Of a stretch of 32,296 bases of DNA, positions 25,230 to 32,296 are shown piece by piece. The number at the start of each line of letters is the position of its first letter. Within the stretch, counting starts at the first letter, position 1. The notes under the pieces are model-generated. The model was not told the origin of the DNA. It ran no database searches and saw nothing but the letters and a program-made list of their open reading frames with translations. Position numbers and translations under genes: made by a program. Location: positions 65,192-97,487 of the forward strand of contig JBCBZW010000007.1 in assembly GCA_039815145.1 (NCBI GenBank). Direction: 5' to 3'. The stretch comes from Pseudomonadota bacterium. Lineage in GTDB: Bacteria; Pseudomonadota; Gammaproteobacteria; Steroidobacterales; JBCBZW01.

Positions 25230-26225
25230 ATGCTTCTGAGTTGCGACAACGCGGGTGAGATAGAGGTGGAGCCGGTGAATGCGGTGGTGCCGCTTAATAA
25301 AGCGAAGAAAGACGAGCCGCCCTCGCCCCGAGTGGCGCAGGCGGAAGGTGTAATCGACCGCTTCCTCGATGCCATCTGGGCGGAGAGAGGCCTGTCGAAG
25401 AACACGTTGTCTGCCTATCGGGCGGACCTGATGTCCCTGGCCCGCTGGTTGGCCGAGAAGGACATGGGGCTGCTCGACGTGGATCGAGAGGTCCTCGTGC
25501 AGTTCATCGATCACCGCGTTGAGGGCGGCGCCCGTCCGCGCTCGACCGCACGTCAGCTCTCCAGCTTCCGTCGCCTGTACCGCTACATGGTGCGCGAGGG
25601 CAAGCTGCAGGAAGACCCGACCGCGCACATTCAAATGCCGAAGATCGGCCGCACCTTGCCGAAGTCCCTGACCGAGGAAGAGGTGGAGTCGTTGCTCGGA
25701 GCACCTAACGTCTCCGATCCGCTCGGTTGCCGCGATCGCACGATGCTCGAAGTGTTGTACGCCACCGGCCTGCGCGTGACCGAGCTCATCAACCTGCGCT
25801 ACACGGAAGTGAGCCTGGTGCAGGGCGTGGTGCGCATCTCCGGTAAAGGTGATCGCGAGCGCCTGATTCCCCTCGGCGAAGAGGCGCAGACCTGGTTGCA
25901 GCGCTTTATCGAAGGCCCTCGCCTGGAGATCCTCCTCGAGCGCCAGACCGAGTATCTCTTCCCCACCCGACGCGGCGATCGCATGACGCGCCAGGCCTTC
26001 TGGCACATCATCAAGCGCTACGCCAAGGCGGCCGGCATCGACGGCGATCTCTCGCCGCACACGCTGCGCCACGCCTTCGCGACCCATCTGCTGAACCACG
26101 GCGCTGACCTGCGCGTGGTGCAGATGCTGCTCGGCCACAGCGATCTGTCGACGACGCAGATCTACACCCACGTGGCCCGCGAGCGCCTGAAGGACATCCA
26201 CTCCGAGCATCATCCCCGCGGCTGA
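25230..26225 (+). CDS. xerD: Site-specific tyrosine recombinase XerD
   Basis: A 331-residue tyrosine recombinase. The N-terminal SAM-like core-binding domain includes GLSKNTLSAYRADL and SFRRLYRYMVREG. The catalytic set is complete: Arg182 (TGLRVTEL), Lys206 (GKGDRERL), His277 and Arg280 (SPHTLRHAFATHLLNHG), His303 (LLGHSDLSTTQIYTH) and nucleophile Tyr312. The end H-H-P-R-G and the closeness to E. coli XerD mark the chromosome-dimer resolution enzyme, partner of XerC at dif, not a mobile-element integrase. It is followed by dsbC, the usual gammaproteobacterial order. The start is uncertain: ATG 25230 has AAGGG nine bases upstream, ATG 25221 abuts it, and either adds some 30 residues to the usual 298. 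The frame opens at 25098. Confidence 0.94.
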   Translation: MLLSCDNAGEIEVEPVNAVVPLNKAKKDEPPSPRVAQAEGVIDRFLDAIWAERGLSKNTLSAYRADLMSLARWLAEKDMGLLDVDREVLVQFIDHRVEGGARPRSTARQLSSFRRLYRYMVREGKLQEDPTAHIQMPKIGRTLPKSLTEEEVESLLGAPNVSDPLGCRDRTMLEVLYATGLRVTELINLRYTEVSLVQGVVRISGKGDRERLIPLGEEAQTWLQRFIEGPRLEILLERQTEYLFPTRRGDRMTRQAFWHIIKRYAKAAGIDGDLSPHTLRHAFATHLLNHGADLRVVQMLLGHSDLSTTQIYTHVARERLKDIHSEHHPRG

Positions 26226-26238
26226 CCCCCAGCCGCGG
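26216..26238. terminator. Strong hairpin overlapping the xerD stop
   Basis: CCGCGGCTG (26216-26224) and CAGCCGCGG (26230-26238) are perfect 9-bp arms around ACCCC. A second hairpin, GGCGAGG/CCTCGCC (26245-26251, 26263-26269), follows at once. There is no U-tract beyond TTCC, so this may attenuate rather than stop transcription into dsbC. Confidence 0.45.
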
Positions 26239-26311
26239 ATGCTCGGCGAGGGCGCTCAGCGGCCTCGCCTTCCCCACCCAATCATTCCGCCATGAGGGTC
26301 TGATAGACTCG

Positions 26312-26329
26312 CTTGCGATCCGTCGCAAG
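26312..26329. repeat. Inverted repeat in the dsbC leader
   Basis: CTTGCGA-TCCG-TCGCAAG is a perfect 7-bp inverted repeat with a 4-nt centre, about 95 nt before the dsbC start. It follows a TAGACT sequence (26304-26309) that could be a -10. It may be an operator or a leader hairpin. Confidence 0.45.
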
Positions 26330-26423
26330 ACCCTGGCGCCGTGTGGGACCAGCGAACTTCGCGCCGACCCGGCGGTCGAATCGACGCAACTAACTCGCAA
26401 CCCAGCCTCAAGGCCGAATTCCA

Positions 26424-27212
26424 ATGAAATACAACATGATCCGCTCGATCCCGGTGGCCTCGGCGGCCGCTGCCTCGCTGCTGTGCGCGATGGGCGCGCA
26501 GGCGGCCGATCCCGCCGCTGAGAAGGCCCTGTCGAAGACCGACCAGGTGGCCGCTGCCCTCGTGGAGCGCATGCCTAACTTCACCGACGCGGAGGTGAAG
26601 GAGTCGACCATCCCCAACCTGTACGAAGTGGCTGTCGGGGGTGGCACGGCCGTCTACTACATGTCCGAAGACGCTCGCTACGTGATCCAGGGCGACATGA
26701 TCGATCTGGAGACGCGCGAGAACGTGACGGAGATGCGTCGCAGCGGCGCGCGCCTGTCGCTGATGTCCGAGCTGGATCCCGAGTCCACGGTCGTCTTCGC
26801 CCCCGAGGGCAAGCCGGTGGAGCACTCGATCACCGTCTTCACGGACATCGACTGCGGCTACTGCCGCAAGCTGCACCAGGAGATCGCCCAGCTGAACGAT
26901 CTCGGCATCAAGGTGAGCTACGCCCTGTACCCGCGCAGCGGCCCGAACTCGCCGTCGTGGACCAAGGCCGTCGAGGTGTTCTGCGCTGACGATCGCAACG
27001 CGGCGCTCACCAATGCCAAGGCTGGTATCGATGTGCAGGCCGAGTCCTGCGAGACCGATGCGGTGGACAAGGGCTGGAACGTGGGACGTAACGCCGGCGT
27101 CACCGGGACGCCGGCTATCGTCACCGAGAGCGGTTATCTGATCGGGGGCTACCTGCCGGCACCGCAGCTGAAGGCGCGCCTGGAGCAGATCGCGGGCGGC
27201 AACGAAAGCTGA
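26424..27212 (+). CDS. dsbC: Periplasmic thiol:disulfide interchange protein DsbC
   Basis: 262 residues. A signal peptide (basic MIR, hydrophobic AAAASLLCAMG, cleavage after A-Q-A at about residue 27) sends it to the periplasm. The N-terminal dimerisation domain (about 40-110) contains VGGGTAVYYMSEDARYVIQGDMID. The thioredoxin domain has the active site C-G-Y-C (144-147), cis-proline Pro230 (VTGTPAIV), and a second cysteine pair (187, 209) like the structural disulfide of E. coli DsbC. It isomerises wrong disulfides and is kept reduced by DsbD. AAGG lies ten bases before the ATG. It follows xerD by 198 nt with hairpins between, so it may have its own promoter. Confidence 0.94.
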   Translation: MKYNMIRSIPVASAAAASLLCAMGAQAADPAAEKALSKTDQVAAALVERMPNFTDAEVKESTIPNLYEVAVGGGTAVYYMSEDARYVIQGDMIDLETRENVTEMRRSGARLSLMSELDPESTVVFAPEGKPVEHSITVFTDIDCGYCRKLHQEIAQLNDLGIKVSYALYPRSGPNSPSWTKAVEVFCADDRNAALTNAKAGIDVQAESCETDAVDKGWNVGRNAGVTGTPAIVTESGYLIGGYLPAPQLKARLEQIAGGNES

Positions 27213-27235
27213 TCGCTCTTCGTTCGCTAGCATCC

Positions 27236-27272
27236 TCAGCCGCTGCGTTCCACATCGGGGCGCAGCGGCTGA
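27236..27272. terminator. Bidirectional terminator-like hairpin between dsbC and fdxA
   Basis: TCAGCCGCTGCG (27236-27247) and CGCAGCGGCTGA (27261-27272) form a perfect 12-bp stem with a 13-nt loop. It lies in the 66-nt gap between the convergent genes dsbC and fdxA. T-tracts are weak on both sides, but stem and place fit a shared terminator. Confidence 0.6.
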
Positions 27273-27278
27273 TTGCGT

Positions 27279-27602
27279 TCAGCGCTCCAGGTATTGGAGC
27301 TTGTCTTCCACCTTATCCCACTCGCCCGCATCGTCCGGAGAGTCCTTCTTCTCCGTGATCACCGGCCAGTTCTTGGACAGCTCGGCGTTGAGCTCGAGGA
27401 ACTGGTGCTGCCCATCGGGCAACTCGTCCTCCGAGTAGATCGCCTCGACCGGGCACTCCGGCTCGCACAGGGTGCAGTCGATGCACTCCTCCGGGTCGAT
27501 TACGAGGAAGTTCGGTCCCTCGTGAAAGCAGTCGACGGGGCACACTTCCACGCAGTCGGTGTATTTGCACTTGATGCACGATTCGGTAACCACGAAGGTC
27601 AT
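27279..27602 (-). CDS. fdxA: 7Fe ferredoxin FdxA
   Basis: 107 residues, almost a copy in layout of Azotobacter vinelandii ferredoxin I. Cysteines 9, 17 and 50 are placed to hold a 3Fe-4S cluster and 21, 40, 43 and 46 a 4Fe-4S cluster; Cys12 and Cys25 are also present. The C-terminal extension ending K-L-Q-Y-L-E-R is typical of the group. It is a low-potential electron carrier; in Azotobacter FdI also affects the oxidative stress response of an NADPH:ferredoxin reductase. No partner is evident here. A weak promoter may lie at 27637-27664 (CTGACT, 16 bp, TATTCT), overlapping the Nudix stop, so it need not depend on the Nudix gene. Confidence 0.95.
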   Translation of the reverse strand: MTFVVTESCIKCKYTDCVEVCPVDCFHEGPNFLVIDPEECIDCTLCEPECPVEAIYSEDELPDGQHQFLELNAELSKNWPVITEKKDSPDDAGEWDKVEDKLQYLER

Positions 27603-27660
27603 TCGCCTGGAACTCCGTTTCTCTTAAGTGTCAACAAGAATAGACGCTAGTGTGCCACAG

Positions 27661-28200
27661 TCAGCGCTTCATGCGCTCCACGCGCGTCATGTGCAATCGC
27701 TCCACCTGATCGCGGCGGTCGTCCAGGTAGCGTTCGAGGGAGAAGCGCACGCTGGGGAAGGCGAGTTCGTCCCAGGGAATGTCCTCGATCGGCACCAGCG
27801 CTGACTCGAGCGTCTCCTCCCCCACACCGTACTGACCGTCGCGCAGGGTGGCGCGGAACATGATGTGCACCTGATCCACGTGGGGCACGTTGACCACGGC
27901 GAGCATGGAGCCCATGTCCACCTCCGCCAAGGCCTCTTCCCGTACCTCGCGGGCGGCGCCTTCAGCGACCGTCTCGCTACACTCCATGAAGCCCGCCGGG
28001 GCCGTCCAGTAGCCGTGGCGGGGCTCGATGGCGCGGCGACAGAGCAGGATGCTGCCCTCCCACTCCACGACGCAGCCCACCACGTTGCGTGGGTTGATGT
28101 AGTGGATCGTGTGGCAGTTGTCGCAGACGTAGCGGGGAAGGTTGTCGCCGGGCGGGACCCGTTGGGTAACGGGATGGCCACAGTTGGTGCAGAAGTTCAT
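27661..28200 (-). CDS. Nudix hydrolase with N-terminal zinc ribbon
   Basis: A 179-residue protein. The N-terminal zinc ribbon has Cys4, Cys7, Cys26 and Cys29 (FCTNCG, VCDNCHTIHY). The Nudix domain follows with PRNVVGCVVEWEGSILLCRRA and the Nudix box from Gly70 to Glu89 (G-x5-E-x7-R-E-V-x-E-E). The position normally Gly after E-E-x is Leu, as in several relatives of this zinc-ribbon group. The box would bind the metal that drives cleavage of a nucleoside-diphosphate derivative. The ribbon recalls NADH pyrophosphatase NudC, but the NudC signature SQPWPFPxS is absent, so substrate is unknown. ATG 28200 makes the ribbon N-terminal; the open frame reaches further upstream without support. It ends 58 bases before fdxA on the same strand. 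Confidence 0.88.
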   Translation of the reverse strand: MNFCTNCGHPVTQRVPPGDNLPRYVCDNCHTIHYINPRNVVGCVVEWEGSILLCRRAIEPRHGYWTAPAGFMECSETVAEGAAREVREEALAEVDMGSMLAVVNVPHVDQVHIMFRATLRDGQYGVGEETLESALVPIEDIPWDELAFPSVRFSLERYLDDRRDQVERLHMTRVERMKR

Positions 28201-28365
28201 AGGGCTGCGATTATCCTCCCTCGGCGCGACGGTGGCCACCGTACGGCCCTTGCCTGTTCTCTCTCTCGCGAAGCGCAGGGGCGTTGCTTGGCGAAGCCGT
28301 GCGCATCGTGTCCAATGGCGGGTCTGGCCCTCTGTAGCGTCTCCTGGGGAGTGAGCCCTCCAGCC

Positions 28366-29409
28366 ATGTCGAACCTCCAGTACATCTACGGCAAGCGTGT
28401 GCCCAACGCGGACGAAGTGCGCACGCCGCTCACGCACCACGACGTGCTGGAGCTGGTGGCGCCGTTCTCCGCCGCCGACCGCCAGGTGGACCTGGAGGCG
28501 AGCGATCGGGCTCGGCGGCGCCTCGACTTCAAGCCCCTCGAGCATCCGGCCACCGAATCGATGCCCGCGGTCACCGAGCACCTCACCCTCGAGGCGCCGG
28601 AGCGCTCAGGGGACAGCTTCGTGCTCGAGCGCCAGCTGAGGGCCACCACCCCGGAGGGTGAACTCGTGGCGACCCTCAAGGCCACGGGCAAGCCGGTCGC
28701 CCGCCTGCTCGAGTGGGTGACGTCTGTCCCCCTGGCGCGTCACTGGCGCGAGATCGATGGCACCTGGCTCGCGCGCAGCTATCGAATTCGCTCGTCGAGC
28801 GCGCAGAGCGGCACACCGGCGCCGCAGATCGACGCGGCCCACGCGCGCTTCGCGCAGGGAGCGTTGATGACCGTGGAGCACACGCTGGCGGGATCGCCGT
28901 TGGAGGTGCGCTTGCAGGCCCTCGACGACGGCGCGCATCTGCTGCTGCCGGACGATTTTCTCTCCGTCGCTGGCCGGGCCTGGCGGCCTCTGCGCAAGAC
29001 GTCCCATCGCGGCTGGCGAGGCTCCTTGCGCGTGCCGCCGAAGGAACCCGACCGGACGCGCGAGGCCGAAGCCGCCGTCGACGGCATCGTGAGTCACGTC
29101 GCGCAGACGCTCGCCGCGGGGCCTGGCGAGTATCACACGCGCCACAAGAGCGCCCGCTGGCGCGCGGCGCTGCAGCGGATCTCGCCCGCCCTGGCGTTGG
29201 TCGCCTTCATGATCATCACGCCGAGTCTGATGTTCCTGCCCACGGCGAAGAACCCCGGCTTCCTCGTGATCATCTTCCAGCTGCCCACGGTGGCGCTGAT
29301 CGCCTTCTTCTCCCTGCGCGAGCTGCCCGTGCTGGAGATACCGCCGCGCCCGACACCCCTGAAGCAAACCGTGTGGTTGCAGCCGGCGGCGACGCCCCCT
29401 AACAAATAG
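28366..29409 (+). CDS. Unknown protein with two C-terminal membrane segments
   Basis: I do not recognise this 347-residue protein. Residues 1-265 are soluble and charged. They include the regular, probably beta-rich stretches TEHLTLEAPERSGDSFVLERQL and GALMTVEHTLAGSPLEVRLQAL. Two hydrophobic helices follow at about 275-291 and 298-315, with a proline-rich tail (LEIPPRPTPLK). A hairpin anchor with both ends in the cytoplasm is the simplest reading. ATG 28366 has GGGGAG about 14 bases upstream; a GTG at 28351 is an alternative start. It is 26 bases ahead of the MoxR ATPase gene and probably in its operon, so it may anchor or serve that ATPase at the membrane. A weak promoter (TTGGCG 28288-28293, 17 bp, TCCAAT 28311-28316) fits. 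Confidence 0.72.
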   Translation: MSNLQYIYGKRVPNADEVRTPLTHHDVLELVAPFSAADRQVDLEASDRARRRLDFKPLEHPATESMPAVTEHLTLEAPERSGDSFVLERQLRATTPEGELVATLKATGKPVARLLEWVTSVPLARHWREIDGTWLARSYRIRSSSAQSGTPAPQIDAAHARFAQGALMTVEHTLAGSPLEVRLQALDDGAHLLLPDDFLSVAGRAWRPLRKTSHRGWRGSLRVPPKEPDRTREAEAAVDGIVSHVAQTLAAGPGEYHTRHKSARWRAALQRISPALALVAFMIITPSLMFLPTAKNPGFLVIIFQLPTVALIAFFSLRELPVLEIPPRPTPLKQTVWLQPAATPPNK

Positions 29410-29435
29410 TTCCATTAGCACCCAGGAGATCGTTG

Positions 29436-30539
29436 GTGCAGGCCAATCCCATGAACATCCCGGCGGTCTCGATCACCGCTGCCAAGTCGGCCCTGCTCGG
29501 TCAGTTCGCCGATCCGGTGCTGCGCCAGCGCGCGACGATGCTGTGGGGCACGCGCGGTGTCGGCAAGTCCTCGATCGTGCGCCAGGTGGCCGAGCACCAT
29601 CAGGTACCGTTGGTGGACCTGCGCCTGACCAGCATCGAGCCGGTGGACATCCGCGGTGCCATCTACGCGGACGACGAGCAGCAGCGCACGGTGTGGTTTC
29701 CGCCGGAGTTCCTGCCCGACGGCTCGAACCCCGAGGGCATCCTGTTTCTCGATGAACTCACCGCCGCCGATCAGCGCCTGCAGATCAGCGCCTACTCCCT
29801 GATCCTCGATCGTCGCGTCGGCAACTACCGCCTACCGGACGGCTGGCTGGTGGTGGCCGCGGGCAACGCCGCCTTCCACGGCGCCGTGAGCCACGACATG
29901 GGCACGGCACTGGCCGATCGCATGTTCCACTTCAACGTGCAGAGCACGGTGGATGCGTTCCTCGCTTACGCCCTGGCCAACGGCCTCGCGCCACAGGTCA
30001 TGGCCTATCTGAAGGTACGACCCGATCGCCTCGACGACACCGCCTCGCAGGTGGCGAACGACCACCTCGTCGGCGCCAGTCCACGGGGCTGGGAGGACGT
30101 CTCGCGGGTGCTGCAGTCGAACGCCGATCCTGAGCAGCAACGGTTGTTCGTGCAGGGACGCATCGGCGCGGCCAACGCCGCCGAGTTCTTCGGCGTGCTG
30201 CGCGAGATCGAAGCGGGCACCAACGTGCTCGAACTGCTCGCCGCCAAGGCGGGGCCCGAGACCGCCGAGCTGCTGCCGCGCACCCTCGATGCCCTGTACG
30301 GCATGATCTACGGCCTCCTGGCTGCCTGCGATGAATCGGCGCGCGTGACCCGGGCCCTGGAGATCATCGAGCAGCTGCCGGACACCAAAGCCCAGCAGCC
30401 CCTGCCCATCCGCGAGGCGCAGACGCTCACCATGGAGTTGCTGTTCGAACGGGCCCTCAACCAGGGCTTGGAGGGGGCGATCCTGGAGAGCCCCGTCTAC
30501 CAGCGCTACGTGGCCCAGCGCGACGACGCCAGCGCATGA
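29436..30539 (+). CDS. MoxR-type AAA ATPase
   Basis: A 367-residue AAA+ ATPase. Walker A is GTRGVGKS (38-45). Walker B is ILFLDEL with Asp106 and Glu107. The segment after it, TAADQRLQISAYSLILDRRVGNYRLPDGW, and VVAAGN give the sensor 1 region of MoxR-like proteins. The C-terminal helical lid contains ASPRGWEDVSRVL. MoxR ATPases act with VWA-domain partners in assembling or inserting cofactors into protein complexes. The VWA gene follows with a 4-base overlap (ATGA), the classic pairing. I chose GTG 29436 because AGGAGA lies six bases upstream; TTG one codon earlier and ATG 29451 are less well placed. Confidence 0.9.
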   Translation: MQANPMNIPAVSITAAKSALLGQFADPVLRQRATMLWGTRGVGKSSIVRQVAEHHQVPLVDLRLTSIEPVDIRGAIYADDEQQRTVWFPPEFLPDGSNPEGILFLDELTAADQRLQISAYSLILDRRVGNYRLPDGWLVVAAGNAAFHGAVSHDMGTALADRMFHFNVQSTVDAFLAYALANGLAPQVMAYLKVRPDRLDDTASQVANDHLVGASPRGWEDVSRVLQSNADPEQQRLFVQGRIGAANAAEFFGVLREIEAGTNVLELLAAKAGPETAELLPRTLDALYGMIYGLLAACDESARVTRALEIIEQLPDTKAQQPLPIREAQTLTMELLFERALNQGLEGAILESPVYQRYVAQRDDASA

Positions 30540-31957
30540 CCACCACCTCGCCCGCCGGTGCCGTGCACGAGCATCGCGGCACGCGCGCGATCCAGCGCAT
30601 GGTGGAATACGCCCCCGCCACCGGCAGCCTCGCCCTGTGGATCGCCCATCGCGACGATGACGACCTCGGCAAGCGCGAGCTCGAGGCGGCTACGGACGGT
30701 GAGGAGATCCGCTACGGCCCCGCCTTCGAGGGGCTCACCCTGGCGCGCCAGACGGGGCTCGTCGCGCACCAGGTGTTGCACGTGGCCCTGCGCCATCCGC
30801 AGCGGAGCGAGGCCCTGCGTCAGGTGGTCGGCGACGTCGATCCCGAGCTCTTCAACGCCTGCGCCGATGCGATCGTCAACAGTGCCCTTGGGCACCTCAG
30901 TTGGTTGGAGCTGTCACCGCGCGCCGTGCGCCTGGAGGCCTTGCTGTCCCGCGTGTTGCGCATCGATGAGCCGGTGGAGAAGTCGCTCCTCGAATGGGAC
31001 GTCGAGCGCTTGTATCGTGCCATCGACGATCGCCAGGGGCGCTCCGCCAGCGGTGGGGGCGGTGGCGGTCGCCAGGAGGCGAGCGCGGGGGAGGGCGAGG
31101 GCCAGCAGGGGAGCGGTGGCCAAGGCGGCGATCCGCAGCAGCAGGAGGAGGACTCGGCGGAGCGTGCGGCCTCCAGCGCGCAACGCGCATCCGATCTCGA
31201 TCAGATGACCGATGGGCCCCGCGCCAGCGCCACCCGCGACCTCGCCGCCGGCGAGCCCCGTGATCTCCTGCCCGCCGCGGCCGGCGATGCCCCTGAGGCG
31301 GAGGCCGAACGGGCGCGCGATTGGCGCGAGCGCATCTCACGCGGCCACGCCCGCGACGGCGCCCACTCCTTGCTAAGAGAACTACTCGCCGACGTGCCGA
31401 TGCCGCGGACGCCGTGGCAGGCGCTGCTGCGCACGTGGCTGGCGCGAGGCCTCGCGCCGCTTACCTCGATCAGCTGGTCGCGCCCGGCCCGGTCCTGGCT
31501 CGCCAACCAGGGGCGCGACAGCCGCGGGCGACGCATGCCCTTCGAGCCGGGCACCTCGTCGCTGCGGGCTGTCACGCGGTTGGTGGTCATGGTCGATGTC
31601 TCAGGGTCCATCGATGAGCCGTTGCTACGGCGCTTTTGCGGCGAGATCACGGCCATCGGCCGGCGTTGCGAAGCGCACGTGAGCTTGATCGTCGGCGATG
31701 ATCAGGTGCGTCACGTGAAGCACTTCCGTCCCGGCATGCCGTTCAGTGTGCCGACCTTGGATATCGATGGCGGCGGCGGCACGGACTTCACGCCGCTGCT
31801 CGAAGCGGCCGACGAGTTGCGACCGGACATCGGTGTGGTGCTCACGGACCTTGAGGGTCCCGCCCGCCTGCGTCCCCGTTGGCCAGTGATCTGGGCCACT
31901 CCTGCGAGCGCCGCTGAGGTGGAGACGCCCTTCGGCCGTCGTCTGCTCCTCGACTAG
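30536..31957 (+). CDS. DUF2201/VWA-like protein, partner of the MoxR ATPase
   Basis: A 473-residue protein. The N-terminal part is a DUF2201-type metallopeptidase-like domain with H78-Q-V-L-H82 (VAHQVLHVALRH) and the helix FNACADAIVNSALG. The usual glutamate of HExxH is Gln, so it may bind metal without peptidase activity. Residues about 175-270 are a low-complexity Gly/Gln/Glu/Ala linker. The C-terminal VWA domain has a MIDAS site with D354-V-S356-G-S358 and Thr416-Asp417 in GGGGTDF. Such proteins pair with MoxR ATPases as adaptors that bind a client through the metal ion site. It overlaps the ATPase gene by four bases. The client is unknown; nothing nearby looks like a metalloenzyme that needs it. 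Confidence 0.87.
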   Translation: MTTTSPAGAVHEHRGTRAIQRMVEYAPATGSLALWIAHRDDDDLGKRELEAATDGEEIRYGPAFEGLTLARQTGLVAHQVLHVALRHPQRSEALRQVVGDVDPELFNACADAIVNSALGHLSWLELSPRAVRLEALLSRVLRIDEPVEKSLLEWDVERLYRAIDDRQGRSASGGGGGGRQEASAGEGEGQQGSGGQGGDPQQQEEDSAERAASSAQRASDLDQMTDGPRASATRDLAAGEPRDLLPAAAGDAPEAEAERARDWRERISRGHARDGAHSLLRELLADVPMPRTPWQALLRTWLARGLAPLTSISWSRPARSWLANQGRDSRGRRMPFEPGTSSLRAVTRLVVMVDVSGSIDEPLLRRFCGEITAIGRRCEAHVSLIVGDDQVRHVKHFRPGMPFSVPTLDIDGGGGTDFTPLLEAADELRPDIGVVLTDLEGPARLRPRWPVIWATPASAAEVETPFGRRLLLD

Positions 31958-32026
31958 GTGGTCGAGAGGCGCCGCCACCGCGTCCTCGTGTACATTGGAG
32001 AACGGTTGACGGCAGGGGACTGAGCG

Positions 32027-32296
32027 ATGACGAGACGGGTTCGACGCAGCGCGGCGTTGCTGCTGGTGGGGTTGGCGTTGGCGTCCCCTTTGACGAAGGC
32101 GGCGCAGTGGACCGTCGTGCATGCCGGCCAACTGCTACCGGTGCCCGGGGCAGAGGTGCTCGACACCTCCAGCGTCGTCATACGCGACGGACGCGTGGAG
32201 CGGGTGGCGCCGGGCTATCTCACCGCTGCGGACCTACCCATCGCCGAGGGTGACGCCGTCACCCTGCATGATTTGTCCTCCCACTTCGTCATGCCC
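32027..32296 (+). CDS. Exported amidohydrolase-family protein (3' partial)
   Basis: The first 90 residues are present and the gene runs off the window. A signal peptide is clear: basic MTRRVRRS, hydrophobic AALLLVGLALAS, and likely cleavage after T-K-A-A. Then WTVVHAGQLLPVPGAEVLDTSSVVIRDGRVERVAPG is the small beta-sandwich domain that opens amidohydrolases of the imidazolonepropionase/dipeptidase-like group. The end (LHDLSSHFVMP) is where the metal-binding H-x-H strand should come next. AGGGG lies eight bases before the ATG, 69 bases after the VWA gene, so it may be in the same operon. The catalytic part is not visible, so no substrate is offered. Confidence 0.75.
   Translation, partial: MTRRVRRSAALLLVGLALASPLTKAAQWTVVHAGQLLPVPGAEVLDTSSVVIRDGRVERVAPGYLTAADLPIAEGDAVTLHDLSSHFVMP

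Noticed and set aside
25230-26225. Tyrosine recombinase as integrase of a mobile element
   Set aside because: The close match to XerD including the H-H-P-R-G end, dsbC as neighbour, no direct repeats or tRNA, and even composition all point to the housekeeping XerD.

Overview
The window looks like chromosomal DNA of a high-GC gammaproteobacterium. The support is gene content: a YheS-type ABC-F protein, ZapE, XerD followed by a periplasmic DsbC, a 7Fe ferredoxin close to the Azotobacter FdI pattern, SixA, and a PEP-CTERM protein tail. I cannot name the genus. I see no transposase, phage gene, CRISPR array, rRNA or tRNA, and composition is even throughout.

Layout. Positions 1-165 are the tail of an exported PEP-CTERM protein, followed by sixA (+). 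ETF-ubiquinone oxidoreductase (-) is next, then a membrane-anchored protein of unknown function (+). From 19167 down to 3917 a run of 14 closely spaced minus-strand genes follows. In transcription order they are isovaleryl-CoA dehydrogenase, thiolase, methylcrotonyl-CoA carboxylase beta, glyoxalase I, methylglutaconyl-CoA hydratase, methylcrotonyl-CoA carboxylase alpha, HMG-CoA lyase, an HSD10-like SDR, EtfB, EtfA, succinyl-CoA:acetoacetate CoA-transferase A and B, ZapE and YheS. A TetR-family regulator is divergent from the first gene. A perfect palindrome (19235-19250) sits on candidate promoters for both directions. Next come a leucine/branched-chain amino acid dehydrogenase (-) and, divergent from it, the fused B12-dependent isobutyryl-CoA mutase IcmF (+). 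The right part holds xerD, dsbC, fdxA (-), a zinc-ribbon Nudix hydrolase (-), an unknown membrane protein (+), a MoxR-type AAA ATPase and a DUF2201/VWA protein in one operon (+), and the start of an exported amidohydrolase cut by the window edge.

How the genes fit together. Leucine is deaminated by the dehydrogenase. A branched-chain 2-oxoacid dehydrogenase, not in this window, would give isovaleryl-CoA. LiuA, LiuB/LiuD, LiuC and LiuE convert that to acetyl-CoA and acetoacetate. The CoA-transferase and thiolase turn acetoacetate into two more acetyl-CoA. Electrons from LiuA pass through EtfAB to ETF-QO and the quinone pool. IcmF adds a side route that rearranges the valine-derived or leucine-derived acyl-CoA. 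Nearly the whole pathway and its electron outlet are therefore encoded within about 24 kb.

Nothing here is clearly a wholly new system. The places most worth a second look are the shared operator at 19235-19250, the glyoxalase inside the leucine operon, the IcmF/leucine dehydrogenase pair, and the operon of an unknown membrane protein, a MoxR ATPase and a DUF2201/VWA protein whose HExxH-like motif lacks the glutamate.
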